Numbered from the stretch's first letter, positions 1-6,189 are shown. The stretch: 10,907 nucleotides of DNA from Bog-756 sp052143895 (GCA_052143895.1 JBKQRT010000333.1:1-10907); one strand, 5' to 3'. Numbers and translations: made by a program. Notes: generated by a model not told the origin, from the sequence alone.

Positions 1-456
1 GCCGCCGGCTGCTTCTGGGGGGTGGAGGAGTTCTTCCGGGCCGTCCCCGGTGTGGTGGACGCCATCTCCGGCTACGAGGGCGGCCACGTGGACCGGCCCA
101 CCTACGAACAGGTGTGCTCCGGCAGCACGGGCCACGCCGAGGCCGTGCTCGTCACCTTCGACCCGGGTCGGGTCTCGTTCGAGACGCTGCTGGAGGAGTT
201 CTTCCGCCACCACGACCCGACGACCCCCAACCGCCAGGGCCCCGACCACGGCACCCAGTACCGCTCGGCCGTCTTCACCCACGACGAGGCGCAGGCCAGC
301 GCGGCCCGCGCCGCGCTCGACGACTACCAGGTCCGCTTCAAGCGCCCGATCGTGACCGAGGTCACCCCGGCCGCCACCTTCTGGCCGGCCGAGGAGTACC
401 ACCAGCGCTTCACCGAGCGCACCGGCCGCGGCGGCTGCCACGTGGCCAACTGGTAG
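1..456 (+). CDS. msrA: Peptide-methionine (S)-S-oxide reductase MsrA, 5' end cut by the window
   Basis: MsrA reduces the S epimer of methionine sulfoxide in proteins and free methionine, using a catalytic cysteine recycled by thioredoxin; it acts in the cytoplasm. The frame is open from base 1 and gives 151 visible residues ending in TAG. Visible residues 3-7 are GCFWG, the family's active-site motif with catalytic Cys4. The family segments GYEGG (24-28), PTYEQVCSGSTGHAE (33-47) and GTQYRSAVF follow, and the C-terminal GGCHVANW supplies a likely resolving cysteine, Cys146. The start codon and perhaps 10-40 residues lie left of the window. An internal GTG at 22 would remove the catalytic cysteine, so it is not the real start. 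The gene converges with the Nudix gene, with 8 bp between the stop codons, so the two are not co-transcribed. The family call is secure. Confidence 0.94.
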   Translation, partial: AAGCFWGVEEFFRAVPGVVDAISGYEGGHVDRPTYEQVCSGSTGHAEAVLVTFDPGRVSFETLLEEFFRHHDPTTPNRQGPDHGTQYRSAVFTHDEAQASAARAALDDYQVRFKRPIVTEVTPAATFWPAEEYHQRFTERTGRGGCHVANW

Positions 457-464
457 GCGGCCCG

Positions 465-929
465 CTAACGCAGCTCGGTCAGAGCCCGGCGCACGTACGG
501 ATGGAGCGGGAGGTCCCACGCCTCGGCGATCGGCACCCACGCGGCGGCGTCCGACGAGCCGCCGACCTCGTCCCGCAGCGTGCCGCGGTGTGAGCGGATC
601 CCATAGATGATCCGGATGGTGTGGAGGCTCGCCCCATCGGGAAGTCCGAAGACGTCGGAGTGCACGCCCAACAGGTCGCCCGCCTCGACGGTCAGGCCGG
701 TCTCCTCGGCGAACTCACGCTGGAGGGCACCGACCGGTTCCTCGCCGTGGTCGATCCCGCCGCCGGGCAGGAACCACTGTCTGGCCACGGTGAGGTGGGA
801 TGCCGCCCGGACCAGCAGGATCCGCCCGGCGGCGTCCTCGCAGATGCCGTAGACCCCCACCCGCTGCCGCTCGGCTCGCTGGCCCGAACCGGCAGCTGCC
901 GCGCGCGCGGTGGGACGGGTGCGGTCCAT
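465..929 (-). CDS. Nudix (MutT-like) hydrolase
   Basis: This 154-residue protein should hydrolyse a nucleoside diphosphate linked to another moiety, with Mg2+. The Nudix box is complete at residues 57-79: G57, E63, R71-E72, E75-E76, G78-L79, matching G-x5-E-x7-R-E-U-x-E-E-x-G-U. Upstream lies the usual WFLPGGG (52-58). The frame runs open far beyond the 5' end, through metG on the other strand, but that stretch is shadow. I place the start at the ATG at 929 because Nudix homology begins near residue 22, and because a TAGGAT -10 box ends 8 nt upstream, which fits a leaderless message. A weak GGATG is the only ribosome-binding-like sequence. The N-terminal 20 residues are Arg/Ala-rich and probably disordered. 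The gene is divergent from metG. The substrate cannot be told from sequence; sugar-nucleotide or oxidised-nucleotide clean-up are both possible. Confidence 0.86.
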   Translation of the reverse strand: MDRTRPTARAAAAGSGQRAERQRVGVYGICEDAAGRILLVRAASHLTVARQWFLPGGGIDHGEEPVGALQREFAEETGLTVEAGDLLGVHSDVFGLPDGASLHTIRIIYGIRSHRGTLRDEVGGSSDAAAWVPIAEAWDLPLHPYVRRALTELR

Positions 930-937
930 GTCCGGGC

Positions 938-943
938 ATCCTA
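938..943 (-). promoter_or_regulatory. Candidate -10 box of the Nudix gene
   Basis: Read on the minus strand this is TAGGAT, matching the actinobacterial TANNNT consensus, and it ends 8 nt before the ATG at 929. Transcription would start at or next to the start codon, giving a leaderless mRNA. No clear -35 is present: GTCGGC sits 17 bp upstream. The call rests on one hexamer and spacing. Confidence 0.4.
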
Positions 944-980
944 CGGCCGGGGCCGCCGACGCCGACGGGCAGCACCGGCG

Positions 981-1016
981 GGCGCGGAAGGCGCGGCTGG
1001 CGCGGCGGGCGCGGCC
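981..1016. repeat. Four tandem 9-bp repeats GGCGCGGNN
   Basis: Four head-to-tail copies of GGCGCGG, followed by AA, CT, CG and CC respectively, fill 36 bp in the middle of the divergent Nudix/metG promoter region. The period is exact and every base of the 7-bp core is conserved. The array lies upstream of both candidate -10 boxes. It may be a slippage-prone simple repeat or a set of binding sites. No function can be assigned from sequence. Confidence 0.7.
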
Positions 1017-1047
1017 GGGACGGGATGTCGGCCGGGTTCGCCCCGAT

Positions 1048-1060
1048 CGGTACGCTACCG
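1048..1060 (+). promoter_or_regulatory. Candidate metG -10 box within a short palindrome
   Basis: TACGCT at 1051-1056 fits TANNNT and ends 8 nt before the GTG start of metG, consistent with leaderless transcription. It sits inside the inverted repeat CGGTA-CGC-TACCG, which could be an operator or chance in GC-rich DNA. A GTCGGC 18 bp upstream is a poor -35. Confidence 0.4.
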
Positions 1061-1064
1061 GGCA

Positions 1065-2573
1065 GTGTCCTGCTACTACATCACCACGCCGATCTACTAC
1101 GTGAAGGACGCGCCCCACGTAGGGCACGCCTACACGACGGTCAATGCCGACGCCCTGGCCCGGTGGCACCGCCTGATCGGCGACGACGTCTTCTTCCTGA
1201 CCGGGACCGACGAGCACGGCCAGAAGGTGGCCCGCGCCGCCGAGGAGCAAGGGCTCAGTCCCATCGAGTGGACCGACCGGCTGGCCCCGCGGTTCGCCAC
1301 CGCCTGGGCCGAGCTCGACATCTCCAACGACGATTTCATCCGTACCACCGAGCTGCGGCACCGCGGGGCCGTCCAGCAGTTCCTGAGCCGGATCCACGAC
1401 AGCGGCTTCATCTACAAGGACGCCTACTGTGGCCTGTACTGCGTGTCCTGCGAGCAGTACTACGCCGAGGACGAACTGGTCGACGGGACCCTCTGCCCCA
1501 TCCACCGCACGCCGGTGGAGCAGCTCGAGGAGGAGAACTATTTCTTCCGGTTGAGCGCCTTCGAACAGCGGCTCATCGACTGGTACGAGGCCAGTCCCAC
1601 TGCCGTGGTGCCCGAGTCGAAGCGCAACGAGGCGCTCAGCTTCATCAAGGGCGGCCTGCGGGACATCTCCATCACCCGTACCTCCATCGACTGGGGCGTC
1701 CGGGTCCCGTGGGACGACCAGCACGTCTTCTACGTCTGGTACGACGCGCTGATCAACTACCTCACCGCCATCGGGTACGGCGAGGACGATGCCCGGTTCG
1801 AGCAGTGGTGGCCGGCCGTCCACCACCTCATCGGCAAGGAGATCATCCGGTTCCACTGCGTGTGGTGGCCGGCCATGTGCATGGCGGCGGGGATCGATCC
1901 GCCGGCCCATGTGCAGGTGCACGGGTGGCTCCTGCTCGGCGGCGAGAAGATGTCCAACTCGAGCGTCAACCAGATCGCCCCCGGCGACCTGATCGCCGAT
2001 TACGGCGTCGATCCCGTGCGGTACCACCTGCTACGGGACATCCCACTGGGGAGCGACGGCGAGTTCTCGGCCGAGGGCATCGCCGCCCGCTACAACGCCG
2101 ACCTGGCCAACAACCTCGGCAACCTGCTGTCGCGGGTGACCACGGTGGTCGGCTCCAAGTGCGGGGGTGTCGGTCCGGCGCCGTCCCCCGACAGCCGCCT
2201 GGCGGGCGTGGCGGCCGCCGTCCTGGCCGAGGCCACTGACGGGTGGAACGCCGGACAGCCGAACCTGGCCCTCGAATCCACCTGGCGGCTCATCCGGGAG
2301 ACCAACGCCGAGCTGGAGTCGTCGGAGCCGTGGAAGTCCGAGCCGGGGCCCGCGGTCGATGCCGTCCTGGGCAGCGCCCTCGAGGTCCTGCGCATCGTGT
2401 CGATCTTGATCGTCCCGGCCATGCCGTCCGCGGCCGACCAGATCTGGGGGCGGATCGGGCTCGACGGGTCTCCGGCCGACGAGCGGTTGCCGGGTGCCGC
2501 CGCCTGGGGTGGGTATCCGGCCGGTCGTCCGGTGGAGAAGGGCCCCCCCCTGTTCCCGCGGCGCAAGGCTTAG
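1065..2573 (+). CDS. metG: Methionyl-tRNA synthetase
   Basis: This cytoplasmic class I synthetase charges tRNA-Met and initiator tRNA. The 502 residues run in family order. The Rossmann catalytic core opens with YYITTPIYYVKDAPHVGHA, with the HIGH-type motif HVGH at 18-21. A zinc knuckle in the connective peptide uses C126, C129, C144 and H147. The KMSKS-type loop is at 295-299 but reads KMSNS. An anticodon-binding helical domain follows (about 340-480), with the terminal PLFPRR. There is no C-terminal EMAP/tRNA-binding domain, so this is the short form. I chose the GTG at 1065 because family homology starts at once (VSCYYITTP) and a -10 box lies 8 nt upstream; the frame is open further upstream without family homology. 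A run of eight Cs (2543-2550) does not break the frame. tatD follows after 16 bp, so the two are probably one operon. The Asn in the KMSKS loop is the only oddity. Confidence 0.94.
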   Translation: MSCYYITTPIYYVKDAPHVGHAYTTVNADALARWHRLIGDDVFFLTGTDEHGQKVARAAEEQGLSPIEWTDRLAPRFATAWAELDISNDDFIRTTELRHRGAVQQFLSRIHDSGFIYKDAYCGLYCVSCEQYYAEDELVDGTLCPIHRTPVEQLEEENYFFRLSAFEQRLIDWYEASPTAVVPESKRNEALSFIKGGLRDISITRTSIDWGVRVPWDDQHVFYVWYDALINYLTAIGYGEDDARFEQWWPAVHHLIGKEIIRFHCVWWPAMCMAAGIDPPAHVQVHGWLLLGGEKMSNSSVNQIAPGDLIADYGVDPVRYHLLRDIPLGSDGEFSAEGIAARYNADLANNLGNLLSRVTTVVGSKCGGVGPAPSPDSRLAGVAAAVLAEATDGWNAGQPNLALESTWRLIRETNAELESSEPWKSEPGPAVDAVLGSALEVLRIVSILIVPAMPSAADQIWGRIGLDGSPADERLPGAAAWGGYPAGRPVEKGPPLFPRRKA

Positions 2574-2589
2574 GCGGAGGGCGGCTCCG

Positions 2590-3465
2590 GTGCGCGACGC
2601 GGTCATCGAGTGGTTCGACTCCCACTGCCACCTCCAGCGGGAGTTCGAGGACGAGCTCGGCGCCGCCGGGACGCGGGACGAGGGTCCCCACGCCACCCGA
2701 CTGGCCGCGGCCATGGCCCGGGCCGCCGAGGCCGGGGTGACCCGGATGGTGTGCGTGGGCACAGGTGCGGGATCCTCGGCCGAGGCGGTGGAACTGGTCC
2801 GGGCCATGCGGCGCCCCGGATCGGTGGCGGCAGCCGAAGGCCTCCAGCTCTGGGCGACGATCGGCCTCCATCCCCACGACGCGGTCGACGGCGTGGCGTC
2901 GCTCGACGGGCTGCTCGCCGCCGAGCTCGGCGCACCGGCTGGTGGCGACGCCGACCCGGTGGTGGTGGGCATCGGCGAGTGCGGCCTCGACTACCACTAC
3001 GACCACTCGCCGCGGCCGGTCCAGCGCGACGCCTTCGCCCTCCAGGTCGAGCTGGCCCACCGCCACGGGCTGGCCCTGGTCGTCCACACCCGGGAGGCGT
3101 GGGACGACACCCTCGACGTGCTGTCCGCCTCCGGCGTCCCCGACCGCACGATCGTGCACTGCTTCACCGGGGGTCCGACGGAGGCCCGCCGCTGTCTCGA
3201 CCTTGGGGCGTTCCTCTCGTTCAGCGGGGTGGTCACGTTCAAGAACGCCGCCGACGTGCGGGAATCGGCCGCCCTCTGCCCCCTGGACCGGCTCCTGGTG
3301 GAGACCGATGCCCCGTTCCTCGCACCGGCTCCCCATCGCGGAACCCTCAACGAGCCCTCGAGGGTTCCGCTGGTCGGGGCGACGATTGCCCAGGTCAAAG
3401 GGGTTGAGACTTCGGCGTTGGCCGAGGTTGCGACCGCCAACGCCCGGGCGGTGTTCCGGGTGTGA
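2590..3465 (+). CDS. tatD: TatD-family metal-dependent hydrolase (DNase)
   Basis: This 291-residue amidohydrolase-fold TIM barrel belongs to a family whose studied members are metal-dependent 3'-5' nucleases acting on DNA, and which also includes D-aminoacyl-tRNA-deacylase-like activities. All metal ligands are visible: the HxH pair H12/H14 in FDSHCHL, E130 in GIGECGLDYHYD, H166 in VVHTRE, H190 in IVHCFTGG, and D240 in LVETDAPFLAP. The GTG at 2590 is the likely start: GGAGGG (2576-2581) lies 8 nt upstream and the family's FDSHCHL follows at residue 9. A longer open frame upstream overlaps metG and is not needed. The gene is 16 bp behind metG, the order found in many actinobacteria and firmicutes. 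The family is certain; the in vivo substrate is not. Confidence 0.93.
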   Translation: MRDAVIEWFDSHCHLQREFEDELGAAGTRDEGPHATRLAAAMARAAEAGVTRMVCVGTGAGSSAEAVELVRAMRRPGSVAAAEGLQLWATIGLHPHDAVDGVASLDGLLAAELGAPAGGDADPVVVGIGECGLDYHYDHSPRPVQRDAFALQVELAHRHGLALVVHTREAWDDTLDVLSASGVPDRTIVHCFTGGPTEARRCLDLGAFLSFSGVVTFKNAADVRESAALCPLDRLLVETDAPFLAPAPHRGTLNEPSRVPLVGATIAQVKGVETSALAEVATANARAVFRV

Positions 3466-3480
3466 CCGCCCGGTCGCCCG

Positions 3481-3502
3481 CCTTGTGAATCCGGCCACAA
3501 GG
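3481..3502 (+). terminator. Perfect 7-bp stem-loop downstream of tatD
   Basis: CCTTGTG (3481-3487) and CACAAGG (3496-3502) are exact complements around an 8-nt loop, starting 16 nt after the tatD stop. A second small stem, GTCGC-CCA-GCGAC, follows at 3504-3516. No T-tract follows either, so factor-independent termination is doubtful. They could be mRNA-stabilising hairpins, a GC-type terminator without a U run, or protein-binding sites. Confidence 0.35.
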
Positions 3503-3536
3503 GTCGCCCAGCGACGTCCCAGCCCAACGGCCCTGT

Positions 3537-3565
3537 TTGACCGATCCGATCGGTCCCCCTAGCCT
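3537..3565 (+). promoter_or_regulatory. Sigma-70-type promoter for the RlpA-like gene
   Basis: TTGACC (3537-3542) and TAGCCT (3560-3565) are separated by exactly 17 bp. This is the best -35/-10 pair in the window and the only one with a near-consensus -35. Transcription should begin near 3572. No recognised gene starts within 98 bp of that point, so the RNA begins with a long untranslated leader. Confidence 0.66.
3539..3555. promoter_or_regulatory. 17-bp palindromic operator candidate between -35 and -10
   Basis: GACCGAT-CCG-ATCGGTC is a perfect 7-bp inverted repeat with a 3-bp centre. It overlaps the last four bases of the -35 hexamer and fills most of the promoter spacer. That position is typical of repressor operators that block RNA polymerase, such as those of the TetR or GntR families. 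No regulator gene adjoins it, so the partner is unknown. Confidence 0.52.
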
Positions 3566-3571
3566 GGTCCG

Positions 3572-3754
3572 TGCGGCCGCTGTGAGAGCGGTCGTTTTGC
3601 TTTGACGACGTGGTGCGCGTAGTCGAGCGCATCCGGGCCGGCTTGGAGGAGACGGCCCCGTCCGGTCCCCATGGGCCGGGCCTGTCCGAAAGGACCGCTC
3701 CGGACGAGCGGACCCGACGGGTGGACGACGCCGTCCCACAAGGAGCGTGGAGTC
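3572..3754 (+). promoter_or_regulatory. Long hairpin-rich 5' leader of the RlpA-like gene
   Basis: Between the predicted transcription start (about 3572) and the AAGGAG at 3740-3745 the strand folds on paper into a chain of hairpins. These are 3574-3594 (8 bp, one G-U); 3664-3677 (5 bp); 3684-3695, GTCC-GAAA-GGAC with a GNRA loop; 3695-3711, CCGCTC-CGGAC-GAGCGG, which shares base 3695 with the previous stem; and 3716-3735, GACGG paired with CCGTC over a 10-nt loop. The size suits a riboswitch or attenuator. Many actinobacterial rpf genes carry c-di-AMP (ydaO) riboswitch leaders, but I do not see that class's conserved core here. If translation starts at the ATG at 3671 the last 84 nt would be coding instead. 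Confidence 0.4.
3574..3598 (+). terminator. Hairpin with T-run at the head of the leader
   Basis: CGGCCGCT and AGCGGTCG pair (one G-U) around GTGAG, and TTTT follows directly, then GC and TTT. This is the most intrinsic-terminator-like structure in the window. It begins about 2 nt after the predicted start of the RNA, which is too early for ordinary termination from this promoter. It may end read-through from metG-tatD, or act as a 5' stabiliser or part of the leader's regulatory fold. Confidence 0.42.
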
Positions 3755-4393
3755 CTGAGGACCAAACTGCAGAACGGGGGCCGACCCGGGGTCGCGCTCT
3801 TGATGTGCGGCGCCGTGCTGATCGTGCCGCTCCTCCTGCTCCAGGGGGGCGGGGCCGCCTCGGCCTCGGTCGCCCGACGGGAGCACCGGGCCGTCTCCCA
3901 CGCAGGGGCGGGCGCACCCCGGCCCCGCCCGACGCGGCGACTGGCCTCGGCCGGCGAGGGACCGGCCGCATCGACCCGGGCCGCGGCTCGGACCACGGCG
4001 GCCGTGGTGGCGACCACGTCGACGACGGCCCCGGCGCCGACCACGAGCGTGCCCGGGCCCCTGCCCGTGCCCATGAGTGCCCCTCCGACCAGCACGACGC
4101 TGCCGCCCCCGCCGACCACCATCACGACGACCTCACCTCCCGCTCCTGCCGCTGGAACGGAGACCACCGGGCAGGTCACCTACTACGACCACCCGGCGGG
4201 AGGCTGTGCCAGCCCGTGGCTTCCCTTCGGCACCGTGGTCCAGGTGACCAACCCGGCCAACGGCGAGTCGGTGGACTGTGTGGTCAACGACCGCGAGGCT
4301 GACGCGGCCCGGGCCATCGATCTGGCCACGGCCACCTTTGCCGAGATCGCCCCGCTGTCACAGGGCGTGATCGACGCCCAGCTGAGCTGGTAG
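3671..4393 (+). CDS. Secreted RlpA-like double-psi beta-barrel protein
   Basis: This exported protein of up to 240 residues should act on, or bind, peptidoglycan. Numbered from the ATG at 3671: hydrophobic signal core 41-57 (VALLMCGAVLIVPLLLL) with a possible AxA cleavage near 62-66; a Thr/Pro/Ala-rich linker (about 105-165) typical of actinobacterial wall proteins; then a compact double-psi barrel (167-240) with GQVTYYDH, GGCASPWLPFGTVVQVTN, NGESVDCVVNDRE, AIDLATATFAEIAPLSQGVI and a terminal W. C179 and C203 may form a disulfide. The usual DRGP of RlpA domains is altered to DREA. The ATG has no ribosome-binding site and lies in a predicted hairpin. The signal peptide looks more normal if translation begins at the CTG at 3755 (LRTKLQNGG...), 9 nt after AAGGAG. 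The gene occupies the place of rpfB in Mycobacterium (metG-tatD-rpfB-rsmA-ispE). Lytic activity is unproven: it may only bind glycan. Confidence 0.82.
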   Translation: MGRACPKGPLRTSGPDGWTTPSHKERGVLRTKLQNGGRPGVALLMCGAVLIVPLLLLQGGGAASASVARREHRAVSHAGAGAPRPRPTRRLASAGEGPAASTRAAARTTAAVVATTSTTAPAPTTSVPGPLPVPMSAPPTSTTLPPPPTTITTTSPPAPAAGTETTGQVTYYDHPAGGCASPWLPFGTVVQVTNPANGESVDCVVNDREADAARAIDLATATFAEIAPLSQGVIDAQLSW

Positions 4394-4441
4394 TCGGCCC
4401 GTCCCGGCGGCGGCCGGGCGACGGAGTGACACACTGACCGG

Positions 4442-5335
4442 ATGACCCACGGGCGCGCCGAGATCCACCAGTTGCTGGTGGCCAACGGGCTCCGACCGAG
4501 CCGGGCGCTCGGCCAGAACTTCGTGGCCGACGGGAACACCGTTCGCCGCGTCGTGCGCCTGGCCGGCGTCGACGCCGGCAGCCGGGTGGTCGAGATCGGT
4601 GCGGGACTCGGATCGCTGACCCTGGCGCTGGCCGAGACGGGGGCCGCGGTCACCGCGGTGGAGATCGACGGGCACGTGGTCCCCGTTCTCCGGAGTCAGG
4701 TCGAACCGCTGGGCGTCCGGGTGGTGGAAGCCGACGCCCTGACCCTCGACTGGCACGAGCTGCTGGGCGACGCCGTCGGGGGATCCGGGACGGCGGCCTG
4801 GTCGCTGGTGGCCAACCTGCCCTACAACGTGGCGGTGCCCCTGGTCGTGCGGGTCCTCGAGGAGGCTCCCTTCGTGTCGTCGATGCTCGTGATGGTCCAA
4901 CGGGAGGTGGGGGAGCGGCTGGCGGCGCACGCCGGCGACGAGGCGTACGGGGCGGTATCGGTGAAGGTGGCGTACTGGGCCGACGCCACCGTGGTTGGCC
5001 GGGTGCCGGCCTCGGTCTTCGTCCCGCGTCCCCGGGTCGAGTCGGTGCTGGTGCGGTTGGACCGCCGCCCGGCCGGCGGGGACGGGCCCGACCATGGCCC
5101 GGGTGACCCCGTCTACGAACGGCTCTTCACCGTCGTGCGGTCCGGGTTCGCCCACCGCCGCAAGATGCTGCGGCGCTCGCTGGACGGCGTGGTCGTCCCC
5201 GAGGCATTCGAAGGAGCCGGCATCCCCGCCACGGCGCGCGCCGAGGAGCTGAGCCTGGCCGACTGGCAGCGGCTGGCCGCCTGGCACCCGCCGGACCGGC
5301 CGTCTCCGGAGCACTCCGCCGAGGGGGCCCGGTGA
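4442..5335 (+). CDS. rsmA: 16S rRNA (adenine(1518)-N6/adenine(1519)-N6)-dimethyltransferase RsmA (KsgA)
   Basis: RsmA transfers four methyl groups from S-adenosylmethionine to two adjacent adenines in the 3' helix of 16S rRNA during late 30S assembly. The 297 residues show LGQNFV (23-28), SAM-binding motif I VEIGAGLGSLT (50-60), the acidic EID (74-76) of the second strand, the catalytic NLPYN (125-129), MVQREVGERL (151-160) and the C-terminal FVPRPRVES (193-201) with FAHRRKMLRRSL. The ATG at 4442 is 48 bp after the RlpA-like stop. There is no well-placed ribosome-binding site: GGAG lies 15 nt upstream. A CACACT ending 6 nt before the ATG could be an imperfect -10, so the gene may have its own leaderless start. 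The intergenic bases also form an imperfect GC stem. The stop overlaps the ispE start. The identification is secure. Confidence 0.96.
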   Translation: MTHGRAEIHQLLVANGLRPSRALGQNFVADGNTVRRVVRLAGVDAGSRVVEIGAGLGSLTLALAETGAAVTAVEIDGHVVPVLRSQVEPLGVRVVEADALTLDWHELLGDAVGGSGTAAWSLVANLPYNVAVPLVVRVLEEAPFVSSMLVMVQREVGERLAAHAGDEAYGAVSVKVAYWADATVVGRVPASVFVPRPRVESVLVRLDRRPAGGDGPDHGPGDPVYERLFTVVRSGFAHRRKMLRRSLDGVVVPEAFEGAGIPATARAEELSLADWQRLAAWHPPDRPSPEHSAEGAR

Positions 5336-6189
5336 CCGACGGGGAGGTTGGGGGCAGGACGCCGGTCACCGTCAGGGCCTCGGCCAAGCTCACCCTGTCC
5401 CTCCGGATCACCGGCGTGCGCCCGGACGGCTATCACCTGTTGGATGCCGAGATGGTCTCGCTGGACCTGGCCGACTCCCTGGTGATCGGTGAGGGCGACC
5501 GGCTCACGTTCACCGGCGCGGCGGACGGCGATCGTGTCGTGGCGGCCGGCGCCGTCCCCGCTGGGCCCGACAACCTGGTGGCACGCGCCCTCGCCGCCGT
5601 GGGGCGCACGGCGGAGGTCCACGTGACCAAGCGCATCCCCCCCGGGGCGGGCCTCGGTGGAGGATCGGCCGATGCCGCGGCCATCCTGCGCTGGGCCGGC
5701 TGCGCAGACCGGGCACTCGCCGCCAGCCTCGGAGCCGACGTCCCCTTCTGCCTGACCGGTGGCCGGGCCCGGGTCCGGGGCATCGGCGAGGACATCGAGC
5801 CGCTCCCGTTCGAGGCGAGGAGCTTCACGCTCCTCCTGCTCCCCTTCGGTGTGGACACCGGTGCCGCCTTTCGGGCCTGGGACGAGCTGCGTGCCCGCGG
5901 TGGGCTTCCCCCTCCCGAGGCTGCCGGTGGTGCACCGGCACCGCTCGGAACGAACGACCTGGAGCGGCCGACGACGATGGTCGAGCCCCGGATGGGCGCC
6001 TGGCGCCGCCTGCTCGAGGACGCCACCGGTCGCCGGGCCTCGCTCGCCGGCAGTGGCTCGACCTGGTTCGTGGAGGGGACGCCCGCGGCGCTGGGTCTGG
6101 GTGACTCGCGGCTGCTCGAGCTCGACGGCGAGACGGGGGCACTCGTCCCGGTGCGGACCGTTCCAGCGGTCGGACCGCACCGCCGATGA
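5332..6189 (+). CDS. ispE: 4-(cytidine 5'-diphospho)-2-C-methyl-D-erythritol kinase
   Basis: IspE phosphorylates the 2-hydroxyl of CDP-methylerythritol with ATP in the non-mevalonate (MEP) route to isoprenoids. This 285-residue GHMP kinase has the substrate-side ASAKLTLSL with Lys19, DGYHLLDAEM (32-41), the glycine-rich ATP loop PGAGLGGGSADAAA (104-117), the catalytic Asp136 in LGADVPFCLTGG, and motif 3 LAGSGST (238-244). The common AKVNL is AKLTL here. The GTG start overlaps the rsmA stop in the sequence GTGA, a 4-bp overlap that suggests translational coupling; no independent ribosome-binding site is evident. A 95-bp GC-rich gap with no clear terminator separates its end from the convergent bS22 gene. 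Length and motifs are normal, and the call is secure. Confidence 0.95.
   Translation: MTDGEVGGRTPVTVRASAKLTLSLRITGVRPDGYHLLDAEMVSLDLADSLVIGEGDRLTFTGAADGDRVVAAGAVPAGPDNLVARALAAVGRTAEVHVTKRIPPGAGLGGGSADAAAILRWAGCADRALAASLGADVPFCLTGGRARVRGIGEDIEPLPFEARSFTLLLLPFGVDTGAAFRAWDELRARGGLPPPEAAGGAPAPLGTNDLERPTTMVEPRMGAWRRLLEDATGRRASLAGSGSTWFVEGTPAALGLGDSRLLELDGETGALVPVRTVPAVGPHRR

Noticed and set aside
930..2027. Long minus-strand open frame extending the Nudix gene to 520 residues across metG
   Set aside because: The extension is antisense to metG, is rich in Val/Gly/Asp/Arg typical of shadow frames, shows no domain, and Nudix homology begins only after the ATG at 929.
2543..2550. Run of eight Cs near the end of metG as a possible frameshift
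   Set aside because: The frame continues into the conserved C-terminal PLFPRR, so the reading frame is right as given.
2031..3498. Minus-strand open frames of up to 402 codons opposite metG and tatD
   Set aside because: They are complements of strongly supported genes in GC-rich DNA, with Arg/Pro/Gly-rich low-complexity translations and no recognisable motif.
3572..3754. ydaO (c-di-AMP) riboswitch in the leader of the RlpA-like gene
   Set aside because: Position and gene type fit, but I cannot find the GGGGAACC-like and CAGCTAACC-like conserved stretches of that class. A covariance search would settle it.
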